NCBI GenBank assembly: GCA_947034885.2
Contig: OX344757.2
Location: 8,122,001-8,186,000 of the forward strand
DNA: 64,000 nt
Direction of reading: 5' to 3'
Origin: Thuidium tamariscinum
Lineage: Eukaryota > Streptophyta > Bryopsida > Hypnales > Thuidiaceae
Shown here: positions 11,328 through 22,824 of the stretch, piece after piece
Layout of the letters: each line of letters begins with the position of its first letter
Numbering within the stretch: the first letter of the stretch is position 1
Notes under the pieces: model-generated
Database searches by the model: none
What the model was told of the DNA's origin: nothing
The model's input: only the letters and a program-made list of their open reading frames with translations
Translations under genes and position numbers: made by a program

Positions 11328-13167
11328 TCACATGAACTCGGTGAACAAGTTGGAAAATTCGCTCACGATGCTTGGTTCCTCAGCAAGCTTGACAGACCTA
11401 GTGGTTGAGCTCGACATTGAAATATCATCTGGCAAATGAAGACATCACTTTTTTCAACTCATTCCCCAACCCCCCGTTCTGTTTCACTACGATTTGCAGG
11501 GAACATTTTGCAAGAGATCGGCTATTCCAAGCAGGATCACCTTCCCAATTCTTCAAGCTTCATTACAACAACAATCCTAAACCCCTTGAACATCCACTCA
11601 AAGCTTAAACTACAATCTGTTGAATGGAGATTTGAATCATCTAATGTTGAATGTGGATGCAGCAATAGATTGTTTCCTCTTTTTCCTTGGCCAAGCCAAC
11701 AATACACAACACAATCGAGGCGCTAGCTCGATTTTAACCTAATAGAATCATGAAGGATAAGAAAGTCCCTGCTCACCAGAGTCATGATCGAAGTTCGGTT
11801 GAATGCGATGGGATTGTTCAACGTCGACTTCCGTTTCCCTTCTCTGAAACTCACACTACTCTTCCTCCTCTCCAGAAAAGATTTCGTCCTTGATTGTGAA
11901 AACTTCCCAGTATGCGAATTCTCAAGTGGTAAGGCACCACGCTCACCCACGTCCAAGTTCCCTCCCCACAACGAGCTTCGAGAATACCTCCGCTTCTCTT
12001 CCAACTCCTGCATGTGCACTGGCCTGGTCCAGTACACTTCTCATCATCAAACCAAACCCTTAAGCATGTTTTGTCTATCATGCATTTCAGCTATTAGGAA
12101 CGCCCATTAATCACATTGAAATAATAAACCACATAATCACTAAGAGAAATCCCATGAAATTTTTCCTCTTCCTGACGTTGACAAAAAGTTCCTCAGAGAG
12201 TCAAATTTTGCTCAAAATCCTGTTGTATTTACCGTTGAACAATCAATCGTTAATCATCTGAGGCATTCCTCATAATTAATAACATCCTCGAGGAGCTGCT
12301 TCTTTTCCTTAACAAAGGCTTCCAAAATGTAATTTGCGCACAATTTCGAGTGGGAGGAAGAACATATCAATGAGTGGCATGCACGATCTCTACAATGTAT
12401 ATCAGACTATCGAGTCTTGCAATCTACAGTGAGGAAGAAGAGTGAGCTCTCGCAACGAAGTGTTGCAGGTGAATTCGCGCATACCTGATAGAGAAGGGAG
12501 AGTTATCACAGCTGCTAAGAGTGTTATGAAGATTAGCAAGTGATCAAGTTGTTGCGAACCTGATGAGAAAATCTTTGCATTTCTTTAAGACTGCTATCAA
12601 GGTTTGCAGGTGATCAAATTGTTGGATGCCAAATGAGAAAGTCTTGGAGAATGCTATGAATATTTGCAGGCGATTGCCTTGTGGGATACCTGATGAGAAG
12701 ATCCGTGAAACTCTAAAGACTGCTAACAAGGTTTGCAGGAGATTGCTTTGTGGGTTACCTGATGAAAAGATCTTTGAAACTCTAAAGACTGCAAGAAGGT
12801 TCACAGGTGATCCAATAGTTGCATACCTGATGAGCAGGTCTTGGAAATGCGATCCCCGCCTCCGAGCTTCATCAGCCCGCATATCACGTGCACTGTACGA
12901 GTCATCATGCACTTCCTCCGCGCACACCGCCTTGGAAGCTTTCCTGGCCATGGAGCGCCTCATCTCCTTGGTCATGCCTGGAGGCCTCGATTTCATAGGC
13001 CCAGGCTCCAAAGTGCCATGGCGGTCCTGCGATGGGTGCACTGCCTGCGTCTCCTTCCATTCCTCGATTTCAATCACCACATTGTTCCGAAAACTTTTCA
13101 GAAACGTCTCCTCCTTCACTGCTGTCAACTCGCGCACACTTCGTTGCCTCTCTTTGACAGCCGCCAT
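11328..13167 (-). CDS. Unidentified multi-exon gene
   Basis: I do not recognise this protein. Exon 1 (13167-12827) starts at an ATG in good context and encodes a charged, Arg/Lys/Glu-rich segment (MAAVKERQRSVREL...). It ends at a CAG/GTATGC donor. A phase-compatible exon begins at 12389 after TTGTAG and reads DRACHSLICSSSHSKLC, then a Lys/Glu helix; it ends at 12284 or 12314. Exon 12007-11777 has strong borders and encodes a 77-residue, serine- and basic-rich stretch beginning ELEEKRRYSRSS. A last exon starts at 11428. The phase into it is unresolved: one frame stops at 11363, the other, more protein-like (MSSSTTRSVKLAEEPS), stops at 11328. Exon 1 runs into a tandem repeat (12470-12827). If that repeat is not spliced out, the frame stays open to 12544. 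A telo-box lies just upstream. Predicted nuclear by composition only. Confidence 0.5.
12470..12827 (-). repeat. ~70-bp tandem repeat that re-creates splice sites
   Basis: About five and a half tandem units (starting at 12470, 12541, 12611, 12671, 12740 and 12808) of 60-71 bp. Read on the minus strand, most units contain an acceptor-like TTAGCAG or CTTGCAG and, 30-31 bases later, a donor-like TCATCAG/GTA or TCATCAG/GTT. The donor at the 3' end of exon 1 of the unidentified gene (12827) is itself one member of the array. Read straight through, the array encodes a 23-residue repeat containing AVFRVS and IFSSG. Confidence 0.75.
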
Positions 13168-13221
13168 GGTCGGAACTCTCAAATGCTACAATGCAATGCC
13201 CGAATCCCTGAGAATTCTCGT

Positions 13222-13229
13222 TTAGGGTT
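13222..13229 (-). promoter_or_regulatory. Telo-box upstream of the unidentified gene
   Basis: On the minus strand this reads AAACCCTA, about 55 bases upstream of the ATG at 13167. Telo-boxes in this position are common in plant genes for translation and cell growth. Only the motif and its position are seen; the function is inferred. Confidence 0.4.
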
Positions 13230-14772
13230 TCGGAACAACGCATCCCAACTTACCGGGTTTGTATTCTTTACGACACATCCTTTGCATGAATTAGGTCATC
13301 GAATTGCTAATTGCTACTTGCAAAACGCCGGGTATTCTTGTCACCGTATGGAAGCGGATTTTAAGCGACAAGTTGTGGCTGACTCACTTCGAGTGATTGA
13401 TACTTAACCATAGTCACGCGCCAACACGAGCAAAAAGAAACGTCCATTCATTCCATTCCATTGGCAAGGCATAGAGCTCACAGCACCGATCCATGAATTA
13501 CCCGCATGTTCTGCCAGCAAGAGTGAGAGCAGTGGAGTGCAATGTCAGCAATTTGTGTCGAAAATCATGCCGACCACAGAAATCTTTGTAGAAGAATCTC
13601 CTGTCAGAATACACACTCCGCTTGAGTCTCTGCTTCTCCGAGTAAGAAAGCTGTTGAGCGAGTGCTACAAGTAGCACAATCCAATGTGGTTCAAGGAAGA
13701 AACTATATAAACTAATTGTTTGAGATGAGCCCTAAGAGTGGAGAATAACAACCAAGCACACTAAACCATACTTAACGGAAAGCACTCAAGATGAGCACAA
13801 CTTACTAAGACTGCTTAACGATGATGCTTCATCAGCGGAAAGGCAAAGCTATCAATGCCGACGATGAACATCATGGCAATTCCCAGACGAGCATATTCGT
13901 CCATGTTGGAGGAAGACGACTGGACACAAATGGCCACCCATTTAATTCTCCAGGGTCCACATTGCAGAAGACACTCCCACCACAAGCAGCGTGTGGAGAG
14001 TTAGTGGCGGAGATCTTTACTTACAACAATTAACTCACTCACAATAGCTCTCATGACTTTCCTGCTTTCGCAATTGTGCCGCTTTCCAAAGGGAGAAGAA
14101 ATTCAGAAGAAAAGACCGATAAGGCGAAGGGGACGGGGACGCTGTTCCATGTCTCCAATTGAGACCTGGGTCTTAGAAGAATCGTTAAACCAAAATCCTG
14201 TCAGGTCTGGAGGTAAACGAAGATAGACAGAATGCAAATTATGTCTCATCTCGTCTCCTTCGTTAATGTCCGTTGAATTGAAAATCAAGTTGTGCATCGT
14301 TGTTGATCATCAGCTCTGAAGTGGTACGATAAGTGGCACTCTTATTCAATCGAGATGACAGTATCACTTGGCGTCCTCACAAACTCAATGTTACTGAATT
14401 TTGTGATGGGTCAGGAGGAAGGTCAAGCAAGGTCTGAAACTCACTCATTCATGTAATTCATGAAGAGGTTCACTTGAGAATAAAGTGAAATCTTCTGATC
14501 AATATCGTGGAAACAGTCTTGAATTCGATGAATGAACAGCAAGAATTAGGAGATGCAAGGTAGAAAAAAGGCGTACAAGGAACACAAGTAGGATACCAAA
14601 CTATGGTCAAAACTTGCGAATGATAACCGAAAGATCGATACAACAAGCAGTTCACCATTTCACACACAGATGAACATCCATTCGTTGAAGTAGAATTGTC
14701 GGCAAATCGGAAATGATATTACATTTGAAAGTGTACACGAAGGTCATGCACTCACACTGCTAGAAAACATAT
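13230..14772. other. Intergenic region between two minus-strand genes
   Basis: Base composition is mixed, less AT-rich than the flanking repeats. It must hold the promoter of the unidentified gene and the 3' UTR of PsaH. Several open frames of 60-70 codons occur (for example 13821-14033 plus, 14103-14297 minus), but none has a recognisable domain or splice context. Confidence 0.5.
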
Positions 14773-16065
14773 TTACTTCCTTCCACGGGGGCCAATTTCG
14801 GGTTTCTTCACGGGTCCCTTCTTGATGGCCAAAAAGTCAGCAGAGGATGTGGAGCTAACGTAGCCGATGGTGGTGGCTCCGCCCAGAACCAAAAACTTCA
14901 GAAGAAGACCCCTCTTGGTAAACCCTCCAGCGAAGGTTTCGAAAAACTTGCTCTGCACAAGAAAATGGTCAAGTTTAGTCACAAAACAACAGGACTAAGC
15001 CCCTTCCAAACCAAAACCACAACACGATCAGCAATGCCCAGATCAAAACCTTCAAGTCAGACCACGAAATGCAACCAATAGAGTAAATAATTTACCTGGA
15101 AGGGGTTGTATCTTGCAGGGTCATCATTTCCATACAAGTCCCAGTTTCCGGTGGTGTTGTTGATATCACCCAAGTCGAAGTAGACGCTGCCCTCACCATA
15201 CTTGGCGGTCACAACTCCCACTCTGCAACGAGTCCACACCACACTTAAATCATCCACATTGCAACGCACCCTAACCACGCATTGTCATCATATCAACTCG
15301 CTAAACCACAACAGAAAAAAATTAGGTCATCACACAAAAACTCTAGATTCCTCCAGTGCATCCCTCCTACATACAGCTAATCCCCTTCAATTCACTCCCT
15401 AACGCAAAAGAAACGTAGATAACATCACAGTCAAACATCAGCCACCTGCCCTTCAACTGGATCACCACCAAAGTCACCTCCAAGACTTACAGTTCGAGTA
15501 CTTTTCACACAACCGCACCCCCAAGATGTAAGCCACAGACACATTCCCATCACATACCACACACCAAGTAAACCCAGATCAAAACTCCACCCACTAACAA
15601 TTGAATGTAAAAATCTGCCTCAAAAGTCCACATAACGGTCAATCCACTCAGCATCAAGTCCCTTCATATCGAAATTTTTATCTGAAACCTCGAAATCAAC
15701 AATTCGGCATGAAAACACAACCTCACCAAACCCCCCAAAATAAGCATAAATCACAACGCACTCGAGCTACTCGGGACACACAACCCCTAAAATCCATACC
15801 AATTACACATTCCCTCCATAAATCACACACAGAGTGTCTACAATGCTACCGCAAACGAAAGCATAACGATCTGATCATAAATCATATGCTTCCTCGGTGT
15901 TGAACGGACGATCTACGAAGAGAACTAGAGAGAGATTAGGGGAAGAAGAGCGAACCTGGAGGGAGCGCGCATGGAGACGCTCTTGGCAGGCATAGCCAGC
16001 TTCTTCCCAGCCAAAGAGCTGCCGGCCAAGCCGGACACAGCAATGGTTGCCGATGCCGCTGCCAT
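14773..16065 (-). CDS. psaH: Photosystem I reaction centre subunit VI, PsaH
   Basis: Three exons (16065-15956, 15222-15096, 14952-14773) join in frame into 138 residues, the usual size for the PsaH precursor, with a TAA stop. Residues 1 to about 42 form a typical chloroplast transit peptide rich in Ala/Ser/Lys ([15 protein letters not shown]). The mature part starts near [11 protein letters not shown] (44-54). It continues with [25 protein letters not shown] and one hydrophobic membrane segment ([18 protein letters not shown]), and ends with GPRGRK. PsaH is a single-span thylakoid protein at the PSI edge where phosphorylated LHCII docks in state transitions. Introns are 733 and 143 bp with GT/AG borders; exon junctions fall inside an Arg codon (37) and between Gln and Ser. 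Family identity is clear over the whole mature protein. Confidence 0.97.
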
Positions 16066-16463
16066 TGCGAAAAACACACGCAAATGCTCGACTCCGAATC
16101 AAATGGACACAAAGTTGCAGCAAGCCTGGCGATGGCGATGGTGGTGCGAAGAGTGGCGATGGGTGTGCGGGGACGGGGAATGCAGATGTCATGTGGGCGG
16201 ACGACGCCGGCCACACTTCGGCTAAGATAAGGGACGCGACGCGTGGCCCTTCGGGAGTGGCGGGGTTGGGGTTCTGGCCAATGGGGTGGGGAAATGACGG
16301 ATAGCGTCTCGGGTGACCGGTCCCACCGGTTACTTGCGTCCCCCGTTGGTGGTCGCGCAACTCCTCCAATCGGGTCGACTCCTTGGGTTGCAGTTTGATT
16401 GTGTGGATCACGGTTTGAGTAGTGTGGCTCCACCAGAAAAAGGTTCAAGGGTTTTTAGGGGAA
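16066..16463 (-). promoter_or_regulatory. PsaH promoter and leader region
   Basis: A relatively GC-rich 400 bp upstream of the PsaH ATG, unlike the AT-rich DNA beyond it. On the opposite strand a GATAAG word (16226-16231) matches the I-box found in many light-regulated plant promoters. No clear TATA box was found. Overlapping open frames on both strands here follow from the GC content and have no family resemblance. Confidence 0.45.
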
Positions 16464-16742
16464 TTAAGGTAGGTACACCCAAAAGCGCCACTTATTCATA
16501 CTGTGCCTAGTTCTTGTTATTAGCTAGTTAAGATTTTTATGCAGTCTTGTTGGCAAGTGAAAGCATGTTCCAACGCACCAAAGAACACAGGATTTGGATA
16601 CAATATGTAGAAGTTATTTACGGTCAAAATCTGTTTCTGAAAGCACCATCTATAGCCTCTGAACATGACTGATTTTGGAAATGTATGTGCACTGTAGATG
16701 GCGCTTTTAGGAACATGGCTTTTTTGGGTGTACCTACCTTAA
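16464..16742 (+). mobile_element. MITE, family 2 (well preserved)
   Basis: A 279-bp element with near-perfect terminal inverted repeats: the left end is TTAAGGTAGGTACACCCAAA and the right end is its reverse complement. A related, decayed copy lies at 907-1199. Subterminal segments AAAGCGCCA and TGGCGCTTTT are also complementary. The terminal TTAA could be the target duplication or part of the repeat. The first bases, TAAGGTAGG, are shared with family 3 elements. Inserted about 400 bp upstream of the PsaH start codon. Non-coding. Confidence 0.8.
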
Positions 16743-17024
16743 TTCAGAGGGGGTCGGGGAGAAGTGGAATGTTTTGGAAAAAAATATTACTTTACTTTTA
16801 ATTGTCAATAAGGACATTTGGTGTCTAATGGATGACAAAGAATCTTTGTATGCAATATATAAGTGCAACTATTTATCCTTGGAATTTTGAGTGAAAAAGG
16901 AACATCTTCTACATTATTTTGACTTCCAATGAATGCTTTAAAAAAATTTTGAACCATTGGTCCCCATAATATCAAAATGGATGATTTCACAACGACTAGG
17001 TCCATCCTTCAAGGGTTAAATGAG

Positions 17025-17290
17025 GTTGTTTTGTTTGTTTGTTGCAATAATATCTTGATAGCCTAGCATGCCAATTGTTCTTGATACCATAGGAAAGCTC
17101 TCTACAAGGACGGGTGCACAAACATTGTTTTATGGCATTCCAACTCATGGTAGAAACAATATTGAATTTCAAAGTTTTTGTGAAGTAAAGGATTAAAAAG
17201 TATTGTAAGTTTTCTTTTATTATACTATGGCAATAGGACAAGGCATTCTAATGATTTTTGAAATTTAGTAGATGGAATCTTCAAGAAGAT
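17025..17290 (+). repeat. Dispersed repeat, family 6, copy 2
   Basis: Starts with a TTTG microsatellite and shares ordered words with 4182-4440 (GGAAAGCTCTCTACAA, TTTTATGGCA, CTATGGCAA). Non-coding. Confidence 0.5.
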
Positions 17291-18499
17291 CTAAAAGAAT
17301 TTTATAGTACAATGGCTCATATAGAGGATTTGACATGTATGAAATGGGATTTCATCCATTAGTTGTATATTTAGAAATGTGAGTAGTTTTAGAAGATTGC
17401 AAGCTCCATTTTTTTGGAAAAATAGAAAGAAAACATGTATATGTTGTATGTTCCTTAGATTTTGGACTAATGTTTGAAATACAATAATTTTAGAAATTTG
17501 TTTGACCCTTGAAGGTCTACGAAGCTCAATTTATAGATGAAGTCGGCTTTTTTAGTATTTGGAAGTTGAAGGTGCATAAATTGATGTATATAACAATGAA
17601 AAAGTTTGTATTCATGTTGATTCCGATCTAATGATACACGGTACTCTAGTTTAGATTATTATTGGACCTTCTTTAGGTCTTGTATTCTATGTATATGGTA
17701 TTATACTTGAGCCCGATAAGGTCTAGATGTTAAAATGGTACTTAAACAAAGTATACAAAGTGTTGAATGATCAATTGAAATGTGTATGTCACACCATATT
17801 GAGAAGACAATTTGTCTACTTGAGATAAAATACAAAATAATATAATCATATTATTTTCTCTAAACCTGTAAAGGTTATAGGTTGAAAAGACTAAAGGAAT
17901 TAGTGACACATGGCATTATAAAACTGTGAGCCCTCGAGATGGCACTCAGGACTCTGGGTCCATTTTTCGTGATTAAATAGTGAAAATTAGCGAAAATATA
18001 CAAGAAAAGGACATAAAAAGAGTATTGAAGGAGTTTTGGTGTCAGTCTATGCGAAAATGGTGGAAAATTCCTAATTCTAGGAATTTGAATCATTCTAAGT
18101 CTCTAAAGTAAGTTTGTGTGAAGATTTAGTAGTTTCGAGAGAAATGAGGAATCGAGAGTTAGTCAGTTCTAGTATCTGTCTGTGCAAAATCAACCTTTTA
18201 AGGATGCACATGACATATTGACTAAGCCAAAAGAGTCTACTACGAGTCTAGAAGATTTACCAAGGCTCAAATTCAATTTTGGAACAAATTGAATTTAAAA
18301 GTAAAACAATTACAAATAACTTGGAGGATTGGAGTTTCACAAGATGAAAGATGGAGGATTGGAGATTGAAGACTACAGAAAGGTGTTCCAAGGGTAGGAG
18401 CATGCCAGGAGAGAACAAGAATTAAACAATTGACGAAGATTCTCAGGCATCGGGAATTAAATTGTCCAATTGGACAAAGTAATTCCAAATTACTAAAAT
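17291..18499. other. AT-rich intergenic DNA
   Basis: Nothing recognised on either strand. Confidence 0.55.
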
Positions 18500-19468
18500 T
18501 AGACTAGTGCAAGGTCGCGTGGAACTTACACTAAAAATCTAGGAGTGCCCTAGATGTTACCCAATTTATTTCGTATTTTTCCGAAATTCCACGTTGACTC
18601 CGTGGGAAGTCAACCGCACATAGAAATGTTCGTAAATTCCTAGAAATTACGTATGATGTGGTAAAATCTCTCTAAAAATTAGGATAGGTTTTTGTATGCT
18701 TAATAAGTGCCCAGTCAAGTTTGAAGACATTCCGACATTCCCAACTACCAGAATTGGCATTGACATCGAATTTCAATGAAATTTACAAGTTGGCGGCGGG
18801 TTGACCGGCGTATCAGGAGCAAATGATGTCCAGTTGTTGCAAGTAAGGAGTCATTACTTACTCTCACAAACATTCCTAACAACCTTGGCCTGACAAATTC
18901 ATCAAAATGCGCAAATCCTAAAAGTTAGATTTTTTGACTTTTAATTGGAGTTATCGTAATTCCAATTTGGACACACAACCGGCCTAGGAGTGAGGGGTAA
19001 GGGGTCCAGTAGGCTAATTGGGGTCTTCTGAAGATAATGGCCTAGATGGTTTTCCGTTTTGAGTTGTTCCCTAAAAGATAGAGAGGGTCAGCTCTTAGTT
19101 TGACTTTTTAATCGTTAATTGCGGTTAATTAAGAGTGATTTTGGAAATATCTCTTGGAAAATCAAAGATTGGATTTGGTCAAGATCTCTTTCTTGCGTAA
19201 AAAGCCATCTTTGGGCTAAAGAAAGACAATTTTCAAAATGACTTTTGGTTAATTTGCAAAATATCTACGTAAATTAGGGTTAATTTCAAAATATCTTGGG
19301 TTAAGATCTTGGATTTGATTTGGCCAAGATTTCATTAGCCAAATGGGGATGTTTTTAGAAATTTCCACCATTAAACAAGTATTATTTTGGAATTACATTA
19401 GGGTAGTTTAGGATAAGAAGTAACAAAGTGTTTTCACCGGCAATTACCAGGAGGGGCCCAGCCACGAG

Positions 19469-19475
19469 TATATAA
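19469..19475 (+). promoter_or_regulatory. TATA-box-like element
   Basis: TATATAA followed by a C-rich start-site-like stretch (GGGCCCCCCTCGAGG), in otherwise non-coding DNA. No open frame follows it, so it may be the promoter of a dead retroelement. Confidence 0.3.
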
Positions 19476-19731
19476 GGGCCCCCCTCGAGGTTGCCAATAC
19501 CCTTATTTCTCGCACCGACACTTTGTTCTTCCCACGTGCTATCAACATAGTCAGAGCACCACTTGGACCAAAAGACTTTGGCCAAGTTTTGTTTATGTTT
19601 TGGAATTTTGAAGGCTTAGGGCCCCTTCAATTAGTTTTTATTTTCTACTATTGGCATTAGAGATCCAGCCTCAACATATCGCTTGGACAACATTTGTGGA
19701 ATTTCAAACATTAAGCACCAAAGTTCGGTTC

Positions 19732-19846
19732 AAACACTGTCATGTGTACCTCCTTTGGCAGCAAGATTTTGAAATACTAAGAAATTTTGAGGATTTAAAG
19801 TGAAAGTCTGGTTAAACACTGTCATGTGTACCTCCTTTTGCGAATA
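19732..19846 (+). repeat. Short direct duplication, 82-bp spacing
   Basis: The phrase AAACACTGTCATGTGTACCT followed by CCTTT occurs at 19732 and again at 19814. The intervening DNA is not repeated further. Confidence 0.65.
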
Positions 19847-20149
19847 AAATTCCCAAAATATCATTGGAGAGTTTTGTGCCACGGAACCAACCAAATCAAA
19901 TGGCGAAGTTTTGAACCTCTTAAAGGGGAACCTCACTTGAATGTTCGGATGACATTTGGAAATCAAACAAAAGCATCCAATCCAACCACTTATATTTTCC
20001 ATCATTCCACGCAAAATTCCGTTATCTAATTTTTGTGTGTTAAAATAAAAATTAGACCAAAATAGTTTGAATTCTAGATTCCAAATTTTGGTCAAAAACC
20101 AAAAAAAAAGAGCCAGCCAACCAACCAGTCTTCCGACTGACCAGCCAAC

Positions 20150-20395
20150 AAAGGGAGGGCCTTAGTCGGCTGAGGAACGGGGAGTCGAGGGTCCTGTCCG
20201 TGGGCGGTCCGTCAGGAGTTGTCTGCTGGGGTGGTCCCGGGGTCTGTCAGGTCTGTCCGGGGGTCTGTCCGTCGGGAGCTAGTCCGAGGCGTTGGGCGGG
20301 GGAGTCGGGTTGTCCGCTAGGACTGGGGAGTCGGTTGTCCGCTGGAGCGCCAGAGCAAGCCAGGGAGCTAGGGAGTCTAAACTCAAGTCAAGTAA
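20150..20395 (+). repeat. GC-rich low-complexity patch (GTCCG/GGGAGTCGG words)
   Basis: Words such as GTCTGTCCG, GGGAGTCGG and TTGTCCGCT recur irregularly. GC content here is far above the adjoining DNA. Translations are repetitive and not protein-like. Confidence 0.55.
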
Positions 20396-20911
20396 GAGTC
20401 TAACACTCCTTTATCAATTGGTCTTGCAAAGGATAGATTTTGAGCAAAATTTAAAAAAGGTTATCAAAGGAACTTCCAACCTTTAAATTCAATTTTATGC
20501 CAATAATCTAACAATTGCAACACCAACGCATCTTCACTAAAATTCTTCTACCTCAAACTCCATAGCTGCTCTCTCCCTCGAAAAAAATTGCAAAACACAA
20601 CCAAGCAAGAATGGGGGTAGAGACAACGAATTAGGAGAATTAAGGTGGCCAAATTGACCCACGTGAGAACATTAACATTAAAAAATTAATTTAAAGGAAT
20701 AACACTATAGAGTTAGATTTTTTATTCTTGGCCTTTGGCCTTTGGGAATAAAATACTAATTTCTTTAGAATATTACTATTGAAATTATTCTCGTTCTTTA
20801 CGAATGTTCTACGTTCTTTGGTAGTTAGTCATTAATTAGATTCTTAGAAGGTTTGGATTTTGTTGGTTTTGTTTTATTAGGCCTAATAAGCCAAAAAGGA
20901 AACAAACAAAT

Positions 20912-21092
20912 TGACAACCAATTTCTTTACAAATTAACACAAATTCAAAATTAATTAGATTTGAAAAGATTTGATTATAGTTTTTGATTTAAAATATTTT
21001 AATAAGACAAAAGGGAAAGAACAAACTGACAACTAATTTCTTTAGGGAATTAATGCAAATTCAAAAATTAATTAGATTTGAAAAGATTTGAT
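20912..21092 (+). repeat. Tandem direct duplication, ~115-bp period
   Basis: The segment with GACAAC.AATTTCTTTA and TTAATTAGATTTGAAAAGAT is present at 20912-20973 and again at 21027-21092 with few differences. Confidence 0.65.
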
Positions 21093-21800
21093 GACAATTT
21101 CCAATTCAAAATAATTAATTTCAACTTGAATTAACTTGAATTTAGAATATTAATTTAGAACCAAAAGAAAAACTAAAACTAACTAACCATTAAATTCCAT
21201 TTTAAAGTATTTGCTAAGGATTTGACCAAATAGGTAGACTAAGTTAAATTGCAGTATTTTCTAATTATCGGGAAATTAGGAATAAAAAGAATTATGCAAT
21301 TAAATTAGTACTACATAAACTTTAGTTTCTTTTCAACCAGAATAGATTTAATTGACCAACAACGTGAGAATTACTATGGATTAGATGGGGAGCCGGGATG
21401 ATTTTGATGGCAAGGTCGTGGGAGAATATCTTCACATGATGATGTTCTACAACGGGACTATGGAAATTTACGCAAAGGAGGTAAATCGATCCCATTTGAT
21501 TTTTATCCTCATTGTTTTGTTACTAAGTTTCTTTTTACTGAACTCTTGGAATTAGGATTAGGTATGATTTCAATTGACAAGTAGATTAGAATAGGAAATA
21601 TTAGTTAGACACCAAATAGACTTAGGAATATCTACCACGAAAGCTTGGAGTAACAATGAATCGGGTAGAAAAATTGACACTTAAAAAGACGTGACTAAAA
21701 GAGTTCATTGCTTGGAAGGCTCTCTTTGAACACCCAATTAGAGAGAAAACTCAATTAGACACAGGACCCGTGTGATAAACTTTTAGCTCAAGGGTGGAGT

Positions 21801-22824
21801 TAGAAGCGCTCACAAAAACATGTTGTTTTTTGGCATGCATAAATCTCATTCATGTGGTGCCTTGAAGACCAAATTCTCTTACATGTCATAACAATACAAT
21901 TCAAGTATGAGATTCTACAATTAGTAGTTCTTCAATATGTACAAAATTCTACTTACAACTCATTTTGTCCAAGGTATTAGTTTAGGGCAATTTTAAGAGT
22001 TTTTTTTTAAACATTTGTGGATTAAGGAATTTAAAGCATTAGAATGTTCATTTCAAAATTATATTCATTTTTTATAGTCAAAAATAATTTTTATGACTTC
22101 TTAAATTATTTCCTTTGTAAATATCAAAGAAATTACAAAATGCTTCAAATAGTTTGAAGTTTAAAAAAAAATGGAGATCACAATGATAATCATCATTGTG
22201 TAATTGGTACACTCCTTGAACTCATACCAAAAGAAATTCAATAGAGAAGTTCAAAAGTGTTGTATTTTAAGCTTTAAAGATGTTGCATTCAAACAATTAC
22301 AAAAAATTCAATTTCAATAGTTTTGAATGAAATTACTTTGAATAGTATTGTAGATAATTTGAACAAAGTTTTCCTTGTTATGATTTAAAATTTTTATAAT
22401 TAAGAACGATGTAAAAATTTAGGTTTGACTTTCAAAGTATCCCTCAAACTTGCAATACTTTTCAAATAATTTCACTACAAGAAAATGGCATGGTTTGCAA
22501 CTGCAAAAGAATGATTGGTTGTCTAGAATAACCAAAAAATAACTCGGGCTCTCTAATTGCACCAACACTTCAATATCCACAACATCTAAGTCATTTTTCA
22601 GTTGCAAATGCATCTTCAGGATGAAGAGTTCATGAGGTGCAAGTTTCATCTACTACTTTTTGTTCACAAAGTTAACGACTTTTTGCTATCATATATTGTG
22701 ACTATGCTTCATTCTAGGGTGACTAAAAATGACTCTAGAACAACAAAATAATGATTGTAGAGACCCTTGTAGATGCCTTCTAAGGAGTTTCGACTTACTA
22801 ATAGAAAAAGATTAAGAAAAAGGG
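21801..22824. other. AT-rich intergenic DNA
   Basis: No gene found. A possible CACTA-type terminus (CACTACAAGAAAA at 22473) has no identifiable partner end. Confidence 0.5.

Larger units (their letters stand above)
18500..21800. other. Possible decayed retroelement or LTR-like remnant
   Basis: This 3.3-kb block differs from its surroundings. It lacks the small inverted-repeat elements, has a TATA-box promoter-like segment at about 19470, a GC-rich low-complexity patch (20150-20395) and short direct duplications (19732/19814 and 20912/21027). There is no reverse transcriptase, integrase or gag frame. The words GCAAGGTCG at 18511 and 21410 could be remnants of repeated ends, but no convincing pair of LTRs was found. 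An old solo LTR or retroelement fragment is a guess. Confidence 0.3.

Noticed and set aside
12626..13225. A 199-codon plus-strand open frame overlapping the unidentified gene
   Set aside because: It runs antisense to exon 1 and through the tandem repeat. The minus strand has better start context, phase-matched downstream exons and a telo-box, so the plus frame is treated as a shadow.
15875..16448. Long minus- and plus-strand frames around PsaH exon 1
   Set aside because: They overlap the transit-peptide exon in other frames in GC-rich DNA; none resembles a known protein.
17008..17880. Another TTAA element using AAGGGTTAA at 17012
   Set aside because: The only nearby candidate partner (ACCCTTGAAGG at about 17503) is in the wrong orientation and lacks TTAA.
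18511..21420. A full LTR retrotransposon
   Set aside because: No long direct repeats at the borders, no primer-binding site and no gag/pol frames could be found.
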